Positions 34,766 to 46,600 of a stretch of 64,000 nt of DNA are shown here, piece by piece. Position 1 is the first letter of the stretch; every line of letters starts with the position of its first letter. The stretch spans positions 3,792,001 through 3,856,000 of the forward strand of contig JAULSN010000004.1 of the NCBI GenBank assembly GCA_033439765.1, given 5' to 3'. Below the pieces are notes generated by a model. The model searched no databases. It saw only the letters and a program-made list of their open reading frames with translations, and was not told the origin of the DNA. This DNA comes from Lasiosphaeria ovina (lineage: Eukaryota; Ascomycota; Sordariomycetes; Sordariales; Lasiosphaeriaceae). The position numbers were made by a program, and so were the translations under genes.

Positions 34766-36487
34766 TTACGGCCTCGCCAGCGACACGTTGCCAAACACGG
34801 CAGACGTGAGATATACCCGGACGCCGGCACGACCGCTGGCGTAGCTTCCGTCGGCGACGTTGATCTGAGGCTTCTCGTGCGCCAGGTCGCTGTTGTCGTC
34901 ACCGACAAACACCTGGATGTTGTCGCCCACGGCCTTGACTCGCATGCGGTAGCGCCCACTGCCGCTGCCCGCCAAAGCCTGAAGCCTCGTCGTTGCCAAC
35001 TGGGTCCAGCGCCCTCCGTCCGCCCGGCCGAGAATTACCTCGGCGCCGTTTCCAGTGGCGCGGATGCCGGCGTAGTAGCCGCGGTAGCTGTCCACGCCGG
35101 AGGTGATGGGCGGCGCGACGCGGAACACGAGACCCGCGTCCCCGAGGACGAGGTGTTGTCGGTTGCTGGCCACGGCGTTATTCTCCATGCTGGGGAACGT
35201 GGCGAGGAATGGGGCCGAGACGTCGGCGGTTAGGGCCAAGTCTGTGAAGTTGACGTCGAGCAGCGCCTTGCCGCCCCATGACCAGCCCGCGGCGAGCTGG
35301 CCGCCAGAGGGGATGAACGACGAGCCGTTGTCGTCGTCGTACGCCGTCCACCCCACCATGTCGCCGTCCGCAAAGTTGTCCTGGGTGAGCATCTGCACGG
35401 GCTCGATCGTGCTGCCCTTGGCCCGGGTGCTGAAATACAGCCGGTCGTACGCCAACACGGTGTTCGTCCCGGGCGCAGCCCCCTGTTTGCTAAGCGGCTG
35501 GCGGTTGTACACGAGGTACCAGATGTCGGTGCCGGGCACGTTGATGGTGCTGCTGCCGATGGCAGCGGTGCTAGTCACGGCGGCCACGGCTGGGTCAAGC
35601 TGCAAGACCGTGCTGTTTCCGGCCACGGGCAAGAACGGCCCCAGTGGGCTGGACGATGTGGCGTAGCTGATGGCTGGCGCGCAGTTGCCGTGACCGTCGT
35701 TGTCGTTGCCGCCCTGCCTCCCGCTGGACCACATCAGGTAGTAGACCCCCGCCCGCTTGAAGACGTGTGACTTGCCCTGCACCGCGCAACCCTTGGCCCC
35801 CGCTGGCGTGATCTCCTGGAACTGCGACCCATCGTCTAAGAGGCCAATGCTGATCATGTCGGCATTCAGCTTCGCGACGTTGAGGTGGCCGTGCCAGCCG
35901 TAGTAGAGGTACGCCTGCGGGCCGCTGCCGTAGTCGCCGTCATTGTCGTCAACGAAAACGTGGCAGTCCACTGGCGGCGCGCCTCGGTGGTATGCTCCAA
36001 CCAGTGGGGCGCCAATGGGGTCGAAATAGGGGCCCTCGGGAGACTTGGCCATGCCGACGCCGATGCCGCCAACTCCAGCGTGCGTCTCGCTGATGTTGTT
36101 GGCCGAGAAGTAAAGGTAGTAGTAGCCGCCGTCGCTGCTGATCACAGCCGGGGAGGGCCCGCGCACGGCATGTGTGGCCCAGCCGAAGTTGGCCGTGGCG
36201 TTAAGCACGCTACCATGGAAGGACCAGTGCACCAGGTCCGGGGACGAGAAGGCGTCGAGGCTCGTCTGCTCGCTCTCCTTGGCTGTCAACGCTGGCGCCG
36301 CGTACACCCAGTATTGCCCGTCACGGTAGGCTGTCCCAGGGTCAGCGTACCAACCGTCAACGAAAGGGTTGCCGGCTTCAGAGGTGGTGTAGTCGGGGAC
36401 TGCGGCACGCTTTTGTAGGATCGAGGCATCCATAGCTGTCGCGGACAGCGCCATGGCAATGGCTAAGAATACTGTAGTTCTCGTCAT
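34766..36487 (-). CDS. Secreted GH43-like protein with C-terminal beta-sandwich
   Basis: One exon, 573 residues. MTRTTVFLAIAMALSATA is a signal peptide, and KR at 26-27 suggests Kex2 trimming. The five-bladed propeller of clan GH-F is indicated by NPFVDGWYADPG (general-base Asp about 49), VDCHVFVDDNDG (pKa-modulating Asp about 174) and INVPGTDIWYLVYNRQP. GH43 enzymes remove arabinose, xylose or galactose from plant polysaccharides. Where relatives have an EGP motif with the general-acid Glu before KRxGxYYLM, this protein has VQGKSHVFKRAGVYYLMW, with Gln at about 237; and where relatives have a metal-binding HH before xINVPGT it has GSST. From about residue 385 a second domain of about 190 residues resembles the concanavalin-like module appended to some GH43 proteins. 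The start is the ATG that opens the signal peptide. The fold assignment is firm, the activity is in doubt. Confidence 0.85.
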   Translation of the reverse strand: MTRTTVFLAIAMALSATAMDASILQKRAAVPDYTTSEAGNPFVDGWYADPGTAYRDGQYWVYAAPALTAKESEQTSLDAFSSPDLVHWSFHGSVLNATANFGWATHAVRGPSPAVISSDGGYYYLYFSANNISETHAGVGGIGVGMAKSPEGPYFDPIGAPLVGAYHRGAPPVDCHVFVDDNDGDYGSGPQAYLYYGWHGHLNVAKLNADMISIGLLDDGSQFQEITPAGAKGCAVQGKSHVFKRAGVYYLMWSSGRQGGNDNDGHGNCAPAISYATSSSPLGPFLPVAGNSTVLQLDPAVAAVTSTAAIGSSTINVPGTDIWYLVYNRQPLSKQGAAPGTNTVLAYDRLYFSTRAKGSTIEPVQMLTQDNFADGDMVGWTAYDDDNGSSFIPSGGQLAAGWSWGGKALLDVNFTDLALTADVSAPFLATFPSMENNAVASNRQHLVLGDAGLVFRVAPPITSGVDSYRGYYAGIRATGNGAEVILGRADGGRWTQLATTRLQALAGSGSGRYRMRVKAVGDNIQVFVGDDNSDLAHEKPQINVADGSYASGRAGVRVYLTSAVFGNVSLARP

Positions 36488-38484
36488 GTTGGGGGGGGGT
36501 ATCCGGTTGGGTAATGATTGCAAGTGATGCTGGAGAAGATGCTTGTTGGATAGGCACTGTACTGCCCTGTCCTGTCAATGGAAATACCGAGAAAGGATAT
36601 ATCGACGAGACGATGGCTCCAATGCTAGTCCGAATAGGAGGGCTGCATGTCTGGCAGTCTTTTCTCTCTTTCGCCGGTTAACATGAGACCTCGACTCGGA
36701 CTCGGCAGCAGGCATTCGGCGACAAGAGGAAGTTCTCGCTGGGGGAAGCTCTTCTTCAGAACCGGCCAGCATGTTCAATATTACGTCGCTGCCGAGCTAC
36801 CAGTGCCTGATCAATGGGATATCGGGGGTAACGGGACGAGAAGGACCCCGGGATATTACGTCCTAGCGCTTCTGTCCGAGGTAAGATAGTATCTGACGAA
36901 AGCTGCTTGAAAGTTTCTGGGAGACGAAGACCTGCCTAGCACAAGGTGCGCACCTGTCGCGCCTTCCTTGACGGCAACAGTATGGAAGGCAAGTACTACA
37001 ATGCTCTTGCCCTCTTTCCCCTTCCAGCGAGAACCTCCAAGGGTGTCCACTCACACGAGCATAATCCTCTCCATCACAGGGTCGTGCTTTCCGAGAAGCA
37101 TCACCCCTCTCCCCTCCAGAGACGCAAATTCGGTCTTGAGCCAGTTTCCCCAGACCGCTTCCGCTCCCGTCTCTGATGCTCATTTCCAGATGCCCAGCAA
37201 CTTGAAGTCGAGTAGATGCCCACCAAGAACACTCGTTCTAGATCTTAGGTTCTTTGAGAACCAGCCCCAAGATAACTGCCACGCAACCCAGCCCATTATA
37301 TCCCTTTCGTTTTGACACAGCCACAAAGGTACGGTAGGCGCGAGGCGCTCAGACGGTTACGCGCCCACGGAACACGTCGCAGTTGACAGTTGCCAACGTC
37401 TCTGTGTGAGAAAAAAGAATACAACGCAGCAGGTGAGGTGGCTTAGCCGAGAAACACACCTTGATCTTGCAATGGCCCGTTGCGAAGGAGTCTATGTCCA
37501 AATTTAGCGTCAAGTCAAGTCTCGAGGAGGTTGTTCCGGGCAGTCACTATACGGATAAGACAGGGTAGCAGTGGCATTTGCTGCCTCTGTGCACGCTGTG
37601 TGGTAGCAAGTACTGTACCGTAATTATAAGCGTGTAGATAAAGTCGAACTTGTTTCATCCCGAACTTGTATTCATTACATCGATACATCCGATTCTTTGA
37701 TATGGATTGCACATGGCTGGACTGGAAAGGGAATGTTCTTACTAATGATGACGACGACAAGCAGATATCCGCAAACCCATGTTTACTCCAAGAGCTTGAG
37801 CTCCCCCTGCGAGCATGCATACTCGGAAAACAGCGAAAGCATAAGGGAGTTTAGCCGAGCGAAATCTGATACGCTTACAGTAAGGACTAAGCGAGTGGCC
37901 AACCGGTGGAAGGCTTGACGAAAATCAGTGTGCTGGGCCAGCCCGAAACAAGACGCGAGCGCGTCCAACAGCGCCCGCCCAATTCAGCCCCGGGATGATG
38001 CACCCCAAATCAACAGGACCCCCTTCATATTGGGGCAGACCAAATAAAACCCCCAATAAATCCAACAAAAATTAACTCGGAAAATTCCCCTCTTCTTCAC
38101 CTCACCAATTTTACTTTCAAACGCGGTCCCAAACCTCGCTTACGTGTGCGACCGGTCCTGTCCATTTTCGCCCGATTTTTTACTATTTTGCTGGGCACGT
38201 TCTCTTTTTTTCTTTCCTTTTTGAAAGAAAAAATCATCTGCCCAATTCCCCCGGCCCCAATCAGCACCGTATTCCCCACACCCCCAACCGGACCAGAAGC
38301 AGGCCCGCTCAGCCTTTTTCTTCACGTCGCGACTTCCCCACGCGTCAAACCCGACTTACACGTGCCAAGTGTGTCGCATCCGCAGATAAACCTAAATACG
38401 GACAACAGCAGCAGCGGCATCAACCACAAAGACCGACAAGAACAGAAAATAAGCCAACACACATAACCCCAAGAAACAATAACA
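36488..38484. other. Divergent intergenic region
   Basis: About 2 kb between the GH43-like gene and the AT-hook gene, expected to hold both promoters. A G-run of nine is seen directly upstream of the GH43 start (36488-36498). The last 400 bp are pyrimidine- then A-rich, as in many fungal 5' leaders. No gene is recognisable. Confidence 0.45.
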
Positions 38485-39586
38485 ATGGCGCCAACCAAAG
38501 CTGCCGCACCTGCACCTGCTGCAGCTGCAGATGGCACCGTCAAGCGCGGCCGCGGCCGTCCCCCCAAGGATCCCTCAGAGCGCAAGCCCAAGCCGGAGCC
38601 CAGCGGGCGCCCCAGGGGCCGCCCCAAGGGCAGCGGCGGTGTCAAGAAGGCGACCAAGGTAGTTGGCAGCGGGCTGACGCGGCGCGGCCGCCCCACCAAC
38701 GCGGCCACGGAAGCCGCCGTCGCCGAGGCGGCGCCCTCGGGCACGCGGAGCCGCGGAGGCCGCAAGTCTGACACTGGCGCCGCCGCCACCACCCAGAAGA
38801 CTACCGCTACCAAGAAGGGCACCACGCCCGCCAAGGGCGGCCCTAAGCGCTCGTCGCGCGCGGCTGCCGAGGAGGAGCATGACGAGGACGCCGACATCGC
38901 CGACGCTGACGACGCCAACGTCGACAACGGCTCCATCGCCGGCGAGGAGGATGAGGAGGGCGCAAGTGAGTAGTAAGCCAGTTCTTGGTTTTGTGTGCCC
39001 CAATGGTATATGGAAACGGGGAAGGGGGCGCGCCCGTGCGTTTGTGTCGGCGGTATTAGGGGAAGAGCGCCAGTTGGATAGAGGTAGCAGGGGGGGAGAA
39101 GAAGACTCTGAAGACAGAAACCACAAACACATCGGGTGGGTATTGGTATCAGGATTTTTTGCGTTGAGGGCAACGTTCGGTTTGGTCTTTGGGAAACTGG
39201 AGATGGGAATGGCGGGAGGGGAGGGAGTTAATAATTCTTGATTTTTCTTTCTTTCTCATTTTCGTTTCTTTGTTTTTACCCATCTTGCCATTGTTTACCC
39301 TCGATATCCTTCCGGTCTTTCCCCTTTTTCCCCCCGCTGTACAACTTGGGTTGATGTTTTTTCCTTCTCTCTTTTTCTTTCTCTACCTGGGTATCCGGAA
39401 CACCCGGAGAGAGAGACACAAGGCACGCACGGAAAAATATGAACAAAACCAAAAATCCAAACTGACTCCTACTTTTCTCTCACACATCTAGACGCCGACG
39501 GAGCTGCGTCGGCTAATAACGGTAGCGGTGTCGAGGCTGCTAGAGCAACCGCTACAAGCAGTAGTCTCTTGCCTGGCTTTCTGTAA
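38485..39586 (+). CDS. AT-hook (HMG-I/Y-like) chromatin protein
   Basis: Exon 1 is 38485-38965; a probable second exon is 39492-39586, giving 191 residues. AT-hook cores are GRGRPPKD (about 21-28), GRPRGRPKG (about 41-49) and RRGRPTN (about 66-72), which bind the minor groove of AT-rich DNA. The middle is Lys/Ala/Thr-rich and the end acidic (HDEDADIADADD), as in HMGA-type proteins. The donor GTGAGTAG contains an in-frame TAG, so an unspliced message would end after GASE (162 residues). The acceptor CTCACACATCTAG follows a good pyrimidine tract; the 526 bp intron is unusually long for this window, so the second exon (NADGAASANNGSGVEAARAT...) is less certain than the first. Confidence 0.8.
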
Positions 39587-41039
39587 GACCCTCCAGCGTG
39601 CCTTTTTCTTCTAACCCACACCACCACCTGCGTATATATGTGGGGGAAAAAAGAGAGTGAACATGATCACAAAGAAGAACACTCTTGTTAACGACCTGCG
39701 TCTAGTGGTCGGATATGGGGCTCGACGCCCAAGAAGGGAGACCAGCAATAAAAAACACAGCAAGGATCCGGGCCTTCGTTCGGTTAAAGGAACCGCGCGC
39801 GGCGGAATCCACCTTTGCTGTTTTCTTATTTTTTTTTATAGGAATGGATGAGTGATACGAGCGAGCTGAACGAACGAAGGAACGAACGAATGGGCCAGGT
39901 CGGAAACTCGGCGTGTTGGTACTGGGAGACTATGGGAAGGTGATGCTCAGGGGTCTAGGTTGCTTTACTCGCGTTGGCATGGCAGGCCCTTGTATCTAAT
40001 TACACCCCCTTTCGGACCCGTTGTTTTTCTCACGAGGAGGCTTGGGAGATTGGGTTGGGTTTGGATACGGCGAGAGCGAGGGCGAGGAGGAAACGAACGA
40101 GTCGTTTTGTAGATATACTTAGCCTTTTCCTTTACTATCCATCTAACTTAGTCTCGGCAGTTATATGTCTAGAAAGTCAACGTCCCCTTTGCCCAAGAGC
40201 CAAGCACGTAGCAGGTGACAAAGAAAAAGGGGGGAATTGGATTTATTATTTCGTCGGCTCAAGGAAGGACTTCCCCGGTGAGATCTATCGCCAAAGTGAA
40301 ATAAATGGCTTATACCCAACACCACGCACAGACTAGAATGAACACAGTTAAGCATTTGCCGCGGTGCCGCAAAAGTCAAATAATTGAACGGCACCGACAT
40401 AATCATACCAGCCGACTCACGAACCCTACCATCACCATGCAAGATCAAAGTTTTCGCCCAGGGAATATAAAGCGCACGAAATGTCTCGGCAGTTATATTT
40501 CTAGTTCAACATGCCCTTCGAGAAAAGGAACCAGTAGGCGAGAAAGAAAAAATGGGGTTGGAAATAAGTTCATAACATTGCCATGGCATGGCTTTGCTTT
40601 CCCGTGGTATCATCGGCCACACATTTCCTCGTAAAACCACCACCACCACCCCGCTCCATACCAAATTATGTCCAACCCAGCCGGTTGATCCTCGTGTACT
40701 AATTATTATTATTCTAGCTCAGATCCAGGGTATATTTATAAATCTCTAGGACAAAGACGCCAAGCCCGCAAACTCCCCTAAACAGGCTGTCCGGCGTGCC
40801 GAAACTTATGAAAAGCCGACCAAGTCGCGCAAAGAACTGCCCAAGAGTCAGTCCATGTGGCTCTGGGGTGCCGTGTCGTGGAGCTTGCACTCTCACCATT
40901 TGGCTTGGCCAATAAGACTTGGCTAAGCGGCGGACAGAGCCACTCCAAACCGAAAAGAGCAACGCCGGCAGCTGAACGATGGGAAAACAACGAGGCCACC
41001 CAGGTGTCCTCGAATATTCCCTAGAAAAGGGCGATTCTC
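39587..41039. other. Convergent intergenic region
   Basis: About 1.45 kb between the 3' ends of the AT-hook gene and the proline-rich orphan. It contains several gaacgaac words near 39868-39890. I see no gene or RNA. Confidence 0.45.
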
Positions 41040-42500
41040 TCAGGGTGACTCGACAGATTCATCCGATTCCTGTACCTCTGGAGATTCTGGAAATTCGTTA
41101 GACTCCTGGGCATCTGGAGATTCATGAGATTCATGAAATTTGGGAGACTCGGCCGCCTCAGATGATGAGCTTGGCGGGGCCTGTGGCGGGGCCTGTTCTG
41201 GTCGCTGGTAGTAAAAGGCAGCTTCCTGCCGCTCAAAAGCGGCGGCAGCGGCGGCAGCGGCTTCGGCCCTAGCTTCGGCCCGGGCTTGCTTTTTCCGTAT
41301 CCTGGCATTTTCCTGCCTCAACTCCTTCTTGGACCCCGTCTCAAGAGCAGTGCCACGGAGTACCCAGGGCGTTTCGGCCATTGGTCCTCCTGGCCACACT
41401 GGAGCCCAGTCAGGCCTCGCGTCGTACAGGGCCTCCTGAACCTGCCGGTCGCCGTTCCGGATCATGTTGTCGAGGATGTTCTTGAGCCATGCGTAGCCCT
41501 TTTTGAACTTGGCCTCGGAAGGGTAGTCTTCGGCTTTGGCGACACGAAGCTCCTCGACCATGGCTGCGACCTCGATCCTGGCCTGGCGCGTGCTGCCGGG
41601 AAGGTTCAGACGGTAGCCAGCTTGCCTGGCGAAGTAGAAGGCGTCGACGGGGCCGGGTTGCCACTGCACGCCGTCGGGGCCCTTGAAGATGGGGATCTTG
41701 TTGTAGCCCAGGGCACGCATGTAGGCCCACACGGGCCCCGAGATGGTCTCTGTGAGGATGTGCCAGCAAGACATGAAACGCGTCTGACAGATGAAGGCCT
41801 CGACAGTGCCGGGCTTGGGGAAAGCGGTAAACTGCGTCGTCATCTCGCGGAGACAGCTGCTGGCGCTGGCCATGGCCTCGACCTGGTCGATCCATAGATC
41901 GATTTGGTGGGCCGAGGTGAGCACAAGCCATTTCATGTCGAAGGCGAAAAAGGCAGGGTTGGCGGGGCCCGCATGAACGGGGACCAGCTTGGAGATGGCA
42001 GGCCGCACCTCGGACCATGGCGGCAGGACGGGGAGACGGGTTATGTCATATGGCTCCGGGACCCGCATTCTCCTGGGCGCTGGCCGTGGAGGTGGAGGCG
42101 CGGGCGGAGGCGGCTGCCAGGGGGCCGGCGGCGGGGCCCCAGCCGGCGCATGCGGAGGCGGAAGGTTGACGGGCCTCATATAGTTTGGCGGTCTCCCTCG
42201 TCTTTTGGTGCCCACGGCCGGTTTGGTGGGAGGAAGGACTGGAAGGTTTGTGGGGATGGGGGGTGGCGGTGGCTGCTGCATGATTGTTCGTTTCCTCTTG
42301 TTCCCAGCGCCACCAGGAGCCGCAGCGAGAGCTCGCGCTGGGGCTGGAGGAGGAGGAGGAGGAGGAGGAGGAGGAGGAGGAGGAGGAGGAGGGGTTGGAA
42401 CCCGAACTGGCTCTGGAACTTGGCTGCCAGGTGGAGGGGGGACTACAACGGGAGTCGAAGCTCCCTTCATTTCTGCGGCTCGACGTGCGGCTTGCGACAT
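41040..42500 (-). CDS. Proline-rich protein with AT-hook-like motif, unknown function
   Basis: One exon, 486 residues. The N-terminal third is low-complexity: a run of 16 prolines (about residues 37-52), more Pro-rich blocks, a basic NKRKRTIM likely to be a nuclear signal, and TKRRGRPPNY, an AT-hook-like core. The central part (about 165-370) looks folded and has no low complexity: FFAFDMKWLVLTSAHQIDLW, PKPGTVEAFICQTRFMSCWH, GPVDAFYFARQAGYRLNLPG. A charged coiled-coil-like stretch (about 395-425) with an Ala run follows. The C-terminus is a degenerate ESPE/QESDES repeat. I do not recognise the central domain. The AT-hook and basic signal make a chromatin role possible, which is inference. Confidence 0.7.
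   Translation of the reverse strand: MSQAARRAAEMKGASTPVVVPPPPGSQVPEPVRVPTPPPPPPPPPPPPPPPPAPARALAAAPGGAGNKRKRTIMQQPPPPPIPTNLPVLPPTKPAVGTKRRGRPPNYMRPVNLPPPHAPAGAPPPAPWQPPPPAPPPPRPAPRRMRVPEPYDITRLPVLPPWSEVRPAISKLVPVHAGPANPAFFAFDMKWLVLTSAHQIDLWIDQVEAMASASSCLREMTTQFTAFPKPGTVEAFICQTRFMSCWHILTETISGPVWAYMRALGYNKIPIFKGPDGVQWQPGPVDAFYFARQAGYRLNLPGSTRQARIEVAAMVEELRVAKAEDYPSEAKFKKGYAWLKNILDNMIRNGDRQVQEALYDARPDWAPVWPGGPMAETPWVLRGTALETGSKKELRQENARIRKKQARAEARAEAAAAAAAAFERQEAAFYYQRPEQAPPQAPPSSSSEAAESPKFHESHESPDAQESNEFPESPEVQESDESVESP
42346..42394 (-). repeat. (AGG)n microsatellite encoding polyproline
   Basis: Fifteen perfect AGG units read as CCT on the minus strand, followed by CCA, giving 16 prolines in the orphan protein. 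Near-perfect codon identity suggests recent slippage. Confidence 0.95.
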
Positions 42501-43646
42501 GGGACTTGCGACTTGCGACGATGCGAATGTTTGGCGTTACTCGTTTTCAGTTTCTTACCAACGAGAATACCTTAGCCAACGTAGCTAAGATACTTTACAT
42601 ACCTGACCTAGGTAGACCAGAAGGTAAGGTATTTATTCATATAACCAACCCTGCAAAAGAGCGTGTTGTTATGCTTGACTCAAGGCGGGCAGGAGAGAGC
42701 GTGGGACAGCTGCGTGACAGAGCACAATGTCGGAGAAAAGAGCATCGCAACAAACACATGAACGCGAATTCGCCGTGTGACATGTAGTGAGCGAGATGAG
42801 AGGGGAGGAAAAAGAGAGGCTGCCCGCCGTGGCTCTTGCGAACGCGACAAACGCACCTTCTGTGTCGAGGCGCGCAGCGTCCCTGTTGAAGGCGGATTTC
42901 GTGGGATTTGATTCAGCGCCGGGGATGCCCCACATCGAAAGAGCCAATATGCTGGGGGCTTGGCGGGCTTGGTAAGTACGCACTGTGTGCTAAGTCAGGT
43001 AAGGTACCTCTCAAGTCGATGCTCTGCTGCGCAATGTGCAAGCGCGGAATTTGCTAGTGTTTGTCTGAGAGTAGTAAGAGAAAGAGGATTCTAGCTCCAG
43101 CTACAGCAGCTGCTCAATAAATGGCTTTGTACGAGTTTGGACCAGGAGAGTCGCACTTCTGGTATGATAAGGGGGGCACATTGCATGTTCCGGACGGTGA
43201 CCAATAACCCAACACGCACAGTGCGATCGACGTCCAGACTCTGATGACCAGGCCTGGCCACGCTAACGGACGGGGAAAGGGCGGGCTGCACATGCGGATC
43301 GTTGGTCCAAGCTTTCGCACTGCTAAGACCTTTTAGAGACGTGACGCTGAGGAGGAAGGCGTGGAAGACCTGAGACATCCACTTGGGTCCCAGTGATTTT
43401 TTTCGACGACTGAGCCGTCATCCAATTGCATCCAACCTACGGATAATGCTTGTGCTCACCTGCTGAAGCGGTACATACTTCATTCACCAACAGCAAACGG
43501 CCAAACTGCCACGCTGATCTAGGCCATGGATGGCAGAACAAGGGCAAACTTAGACCGGGTGCCCACCATCGATCGCTTTGTGAATTTGATTTGAGTTGTC
43601 TCGATCTCACTTCTCCCCAAGCTTGACAATTAAAAGGCAATAAAAT
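42501..43646. other. Divergent intergenic region
   Basis: About 1.15 kb between the orphan gene and the helicase gene, expected to hold both promoters. No other feature is recognisable. Confidence 0.45.
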
Positions 43647-46600
43647 ATGGCGAAAAAGGGCAGCAAAGACAAGGGCGGCGCCCCTGCCCCTGCATCGGCA
43701 TCGGCGTCGGCGTCGGCGTCAGCCTCATCAACCGCCGCGAAAGCGACGGCAGCCAAACCGGCGGCCAAACCCGCCGCCAAGAAGGAAATCAAGAAGCCGC
43801 CGCCAGAGGATGACTTTATCGTCTTTACCAATTCGGACAAGGAGCCCAAAAAGAGGGGCGGGCCCTCGGGCGCCAGCAAGCCGGCGCCCGCCGACGAGGC
43901 TGCTGAACCCGGGCCCCCAAAGCCAACCATCAAGCAGATCATCGGTGGCGCCTCGTGGACGGGGAAGCTGCCTGTCAACCTCCTCTCGGAGCACTGCCAG
44001 CGCCAGAAGTGGGAGCATCCCGACTACAACACTATCAAAACGCCCGAGGGCTTCTCCGTCTTCGTGAGCCTCAGTGCCAAGAACCCAAAGACGCGTGAGC
44101 TCGTCAAGCTGCCCCCCTTCAAGCTCCCCCCCAGCCATGTCCATCTTGCCTACAGGCCCACCGCCCTCGAGGCCAAGCACTTTGCTGCCACCTATGCCCT
44201 CTACCGCGTTTGCAGCATGAAAAACTTGTCCATCTCCCTGCCCCCCCACTACAAGACTCTCTGGAAGGAGTTCGAGGCCCTGAAGAAGCAGGACGTCCGC
44301 GAGGGCAAGGCATGGATGTACGAGGCCGACCCCTTCCAGGCCCTGCGAGAGCGCGAAGAGGCCAAGGCTGTCGCCGAAAAGAAGCGGAAGCAGCTGCAGG
44401 CCGCCCGCGAGAAGGCCGCAGAAGAGCCCGGCGGCGCTGCCCTGGCCTTCCGGGGCGGCGGATCCGGAGGTGGCGGTCCCGGATCCCACACCGTCTCGAG
44501 GGGGTGGGTGACCGTCCCCAAGATCGAGATGGGCAACAAGACGCGAGCCCAACTCGAGGATCTCCTGCGGAGAGAAACGGTCTGGAACCAGTACGGAGTG
44601 GTCATGTCGGCCTCCCAAAAGGCTGCCATTGTCAAGGAGTTCAAGGACCTGGGCTTCCGCCAGAGCCACATCGAGGAGGCTGTCGAAGAGTGCAAGGACC
44701 GCGAGGAAACGCTCGAGTGGCTCCTCGTTCACATCCCCGAGGACGATCTCCCTCGGTGGGCCCTGCCAGAAAGGTACAGTGCCGGAGTCACTGTAGCAAC
44801 CACTGACCTGCGCAAAGAGGGCATAATCAAGCGCCTCTCCCAGTCCGGGTATTCGGCCGATCTGTGCGGCAAGGTTCTCGACGCCAACGGCGGCGACGAG
44901 GGCAAGGCCGCAGAGGCGTTGCAGAAGCTCCTCTTGGCCAGCGGCGCCGACGGTGGTGAGGCCATCCCAGGCGAAGCCGGAACAGACGCCGAAGAGCTGG
45001 GTTCGTGGAGGTCGCCAGAGGAGTGCTGGGAAGAAGAAATGACGACCCTCGAGGCGTGCTTTGGGGGCAAATACACGAGGTTGGCAGACGACCTGTGCCA
45101 GATACGGCTCGATTCAGTCATCAACGGGCCAAACACAAATGTCGAGACGGACGTCCAGTTCCGGAGATCGCCGCAGTATCCCGCCCAGGTAATCTTGTCC
45201 ATCGTGGCACCGCTCCCTGCCTACATCAAACTCAGCATAATCAAGAGGACCCTTGCCTATGCCCGTGCCTCGTTGCGCGGAGAGGAGTCCAAGGTCTACT
45301 TTGTCTCAAGCTGGCTGCAGGAAAACATCAATGAGATCATAGAGCGGCCCGGGGCTCTCCGCGACGTGGCCGCTGTGGCGTCGGCAGCCTCAGAGGAGCC
45401 AAAGGCGGTTCCGAGGCCGTCGCGAAAACGGGCGCGGAATCCAAGGCCGATTGACTGGACACCAGATGCTCGGAGCAAAAGCGAGTGGCTCGTACGCACG
45501 GGAACTCCGAGCTTCATGAAGATGCTGGCGCAGCGCCAGAAGCTGCCGGCCTGGGATGTGCGCGACGACATCATAGACACGGTCTATGAGAACCAAGTCA
45601 CCATTATTTCAGGAGAAACAGGGTCAGGAAAGTCGACCCAGTCCGTCCAGTTCATCCTCGACGATTTGTACAGCAGAGGCCTTGGGCACGGAGCCAGAAT
45701 CGTCGTGACCCAGCCCCGACGTATCTCAGCCTTGGGTCTCGCAGACCGAGTGAGCGAGGAGCGGTGCACTACGGTAGGACAAGAAGTTGGCTACACGATC
45801 CGCGGCGAGAACAAGACGGGCCCGGATACAAAGATCACGTTTGTGACGACTGGTGTTCTGCTTCGGCGTCTGCAAACATCTGGCGGCAGCGTCGACGACG
45901 TGGTGGCCTCGCTGGCCGACATCAGCCACGTCGTAGTCGATGAAGTCCACGAGCGCAGCCTCGACACCGACTTCCTGTTGAGCATCATCCGCGACGTCTT
46001 GTACAAGCGCCAGGACTTGAAGCTGATCCTGATGAGCGCAACGCTCGACGCCACTGCGTTCAAGGACTACTTCACAAAGGACGGCAAGGGCATCTCGGTC
46101 GGCATGGTTGAGATTGCCGGCCGTACCTACCCCGTCGAAGACTACTATCTCGACGACGTCATCCGCATGACAGGCTTCACGCTTGAGAGCCGGTACAACA
46201 GCAGAGACAGGGACGAATCCGACCAGGATGGCTTCTCCAGCAAGCCGTCTGGGGATCCTCAGCAGAACGACCCCATGAACAAGATCATCCAGAAGCTCGG
46301 AAGCCGCATCAACTACGACTTGCTGGTAGTGACGGTAAAGGGAATCGACCGGGACCTGGCGGCAACGCAGAAGTCTGGCGGCATCCTGGTGTTCCTGCCC
46401 GGAGTGGCCGAGATTAGCCGTGCATGCAAGGTCCTGAGCTCGGTCAGCTCGCTGTACGTGCTGCCCCTTCACGCGTCCCTGATGACCAGGGAGCAGCGCA
46501 AGGTGTTTGCCAGCGCGCCTTCGGGCAAGAGGAAGGTGGTGGTCGCCACTAACGTTGCTGAGACGTCGATTACGATTGACGACATTGTCGCCGTCATAGA

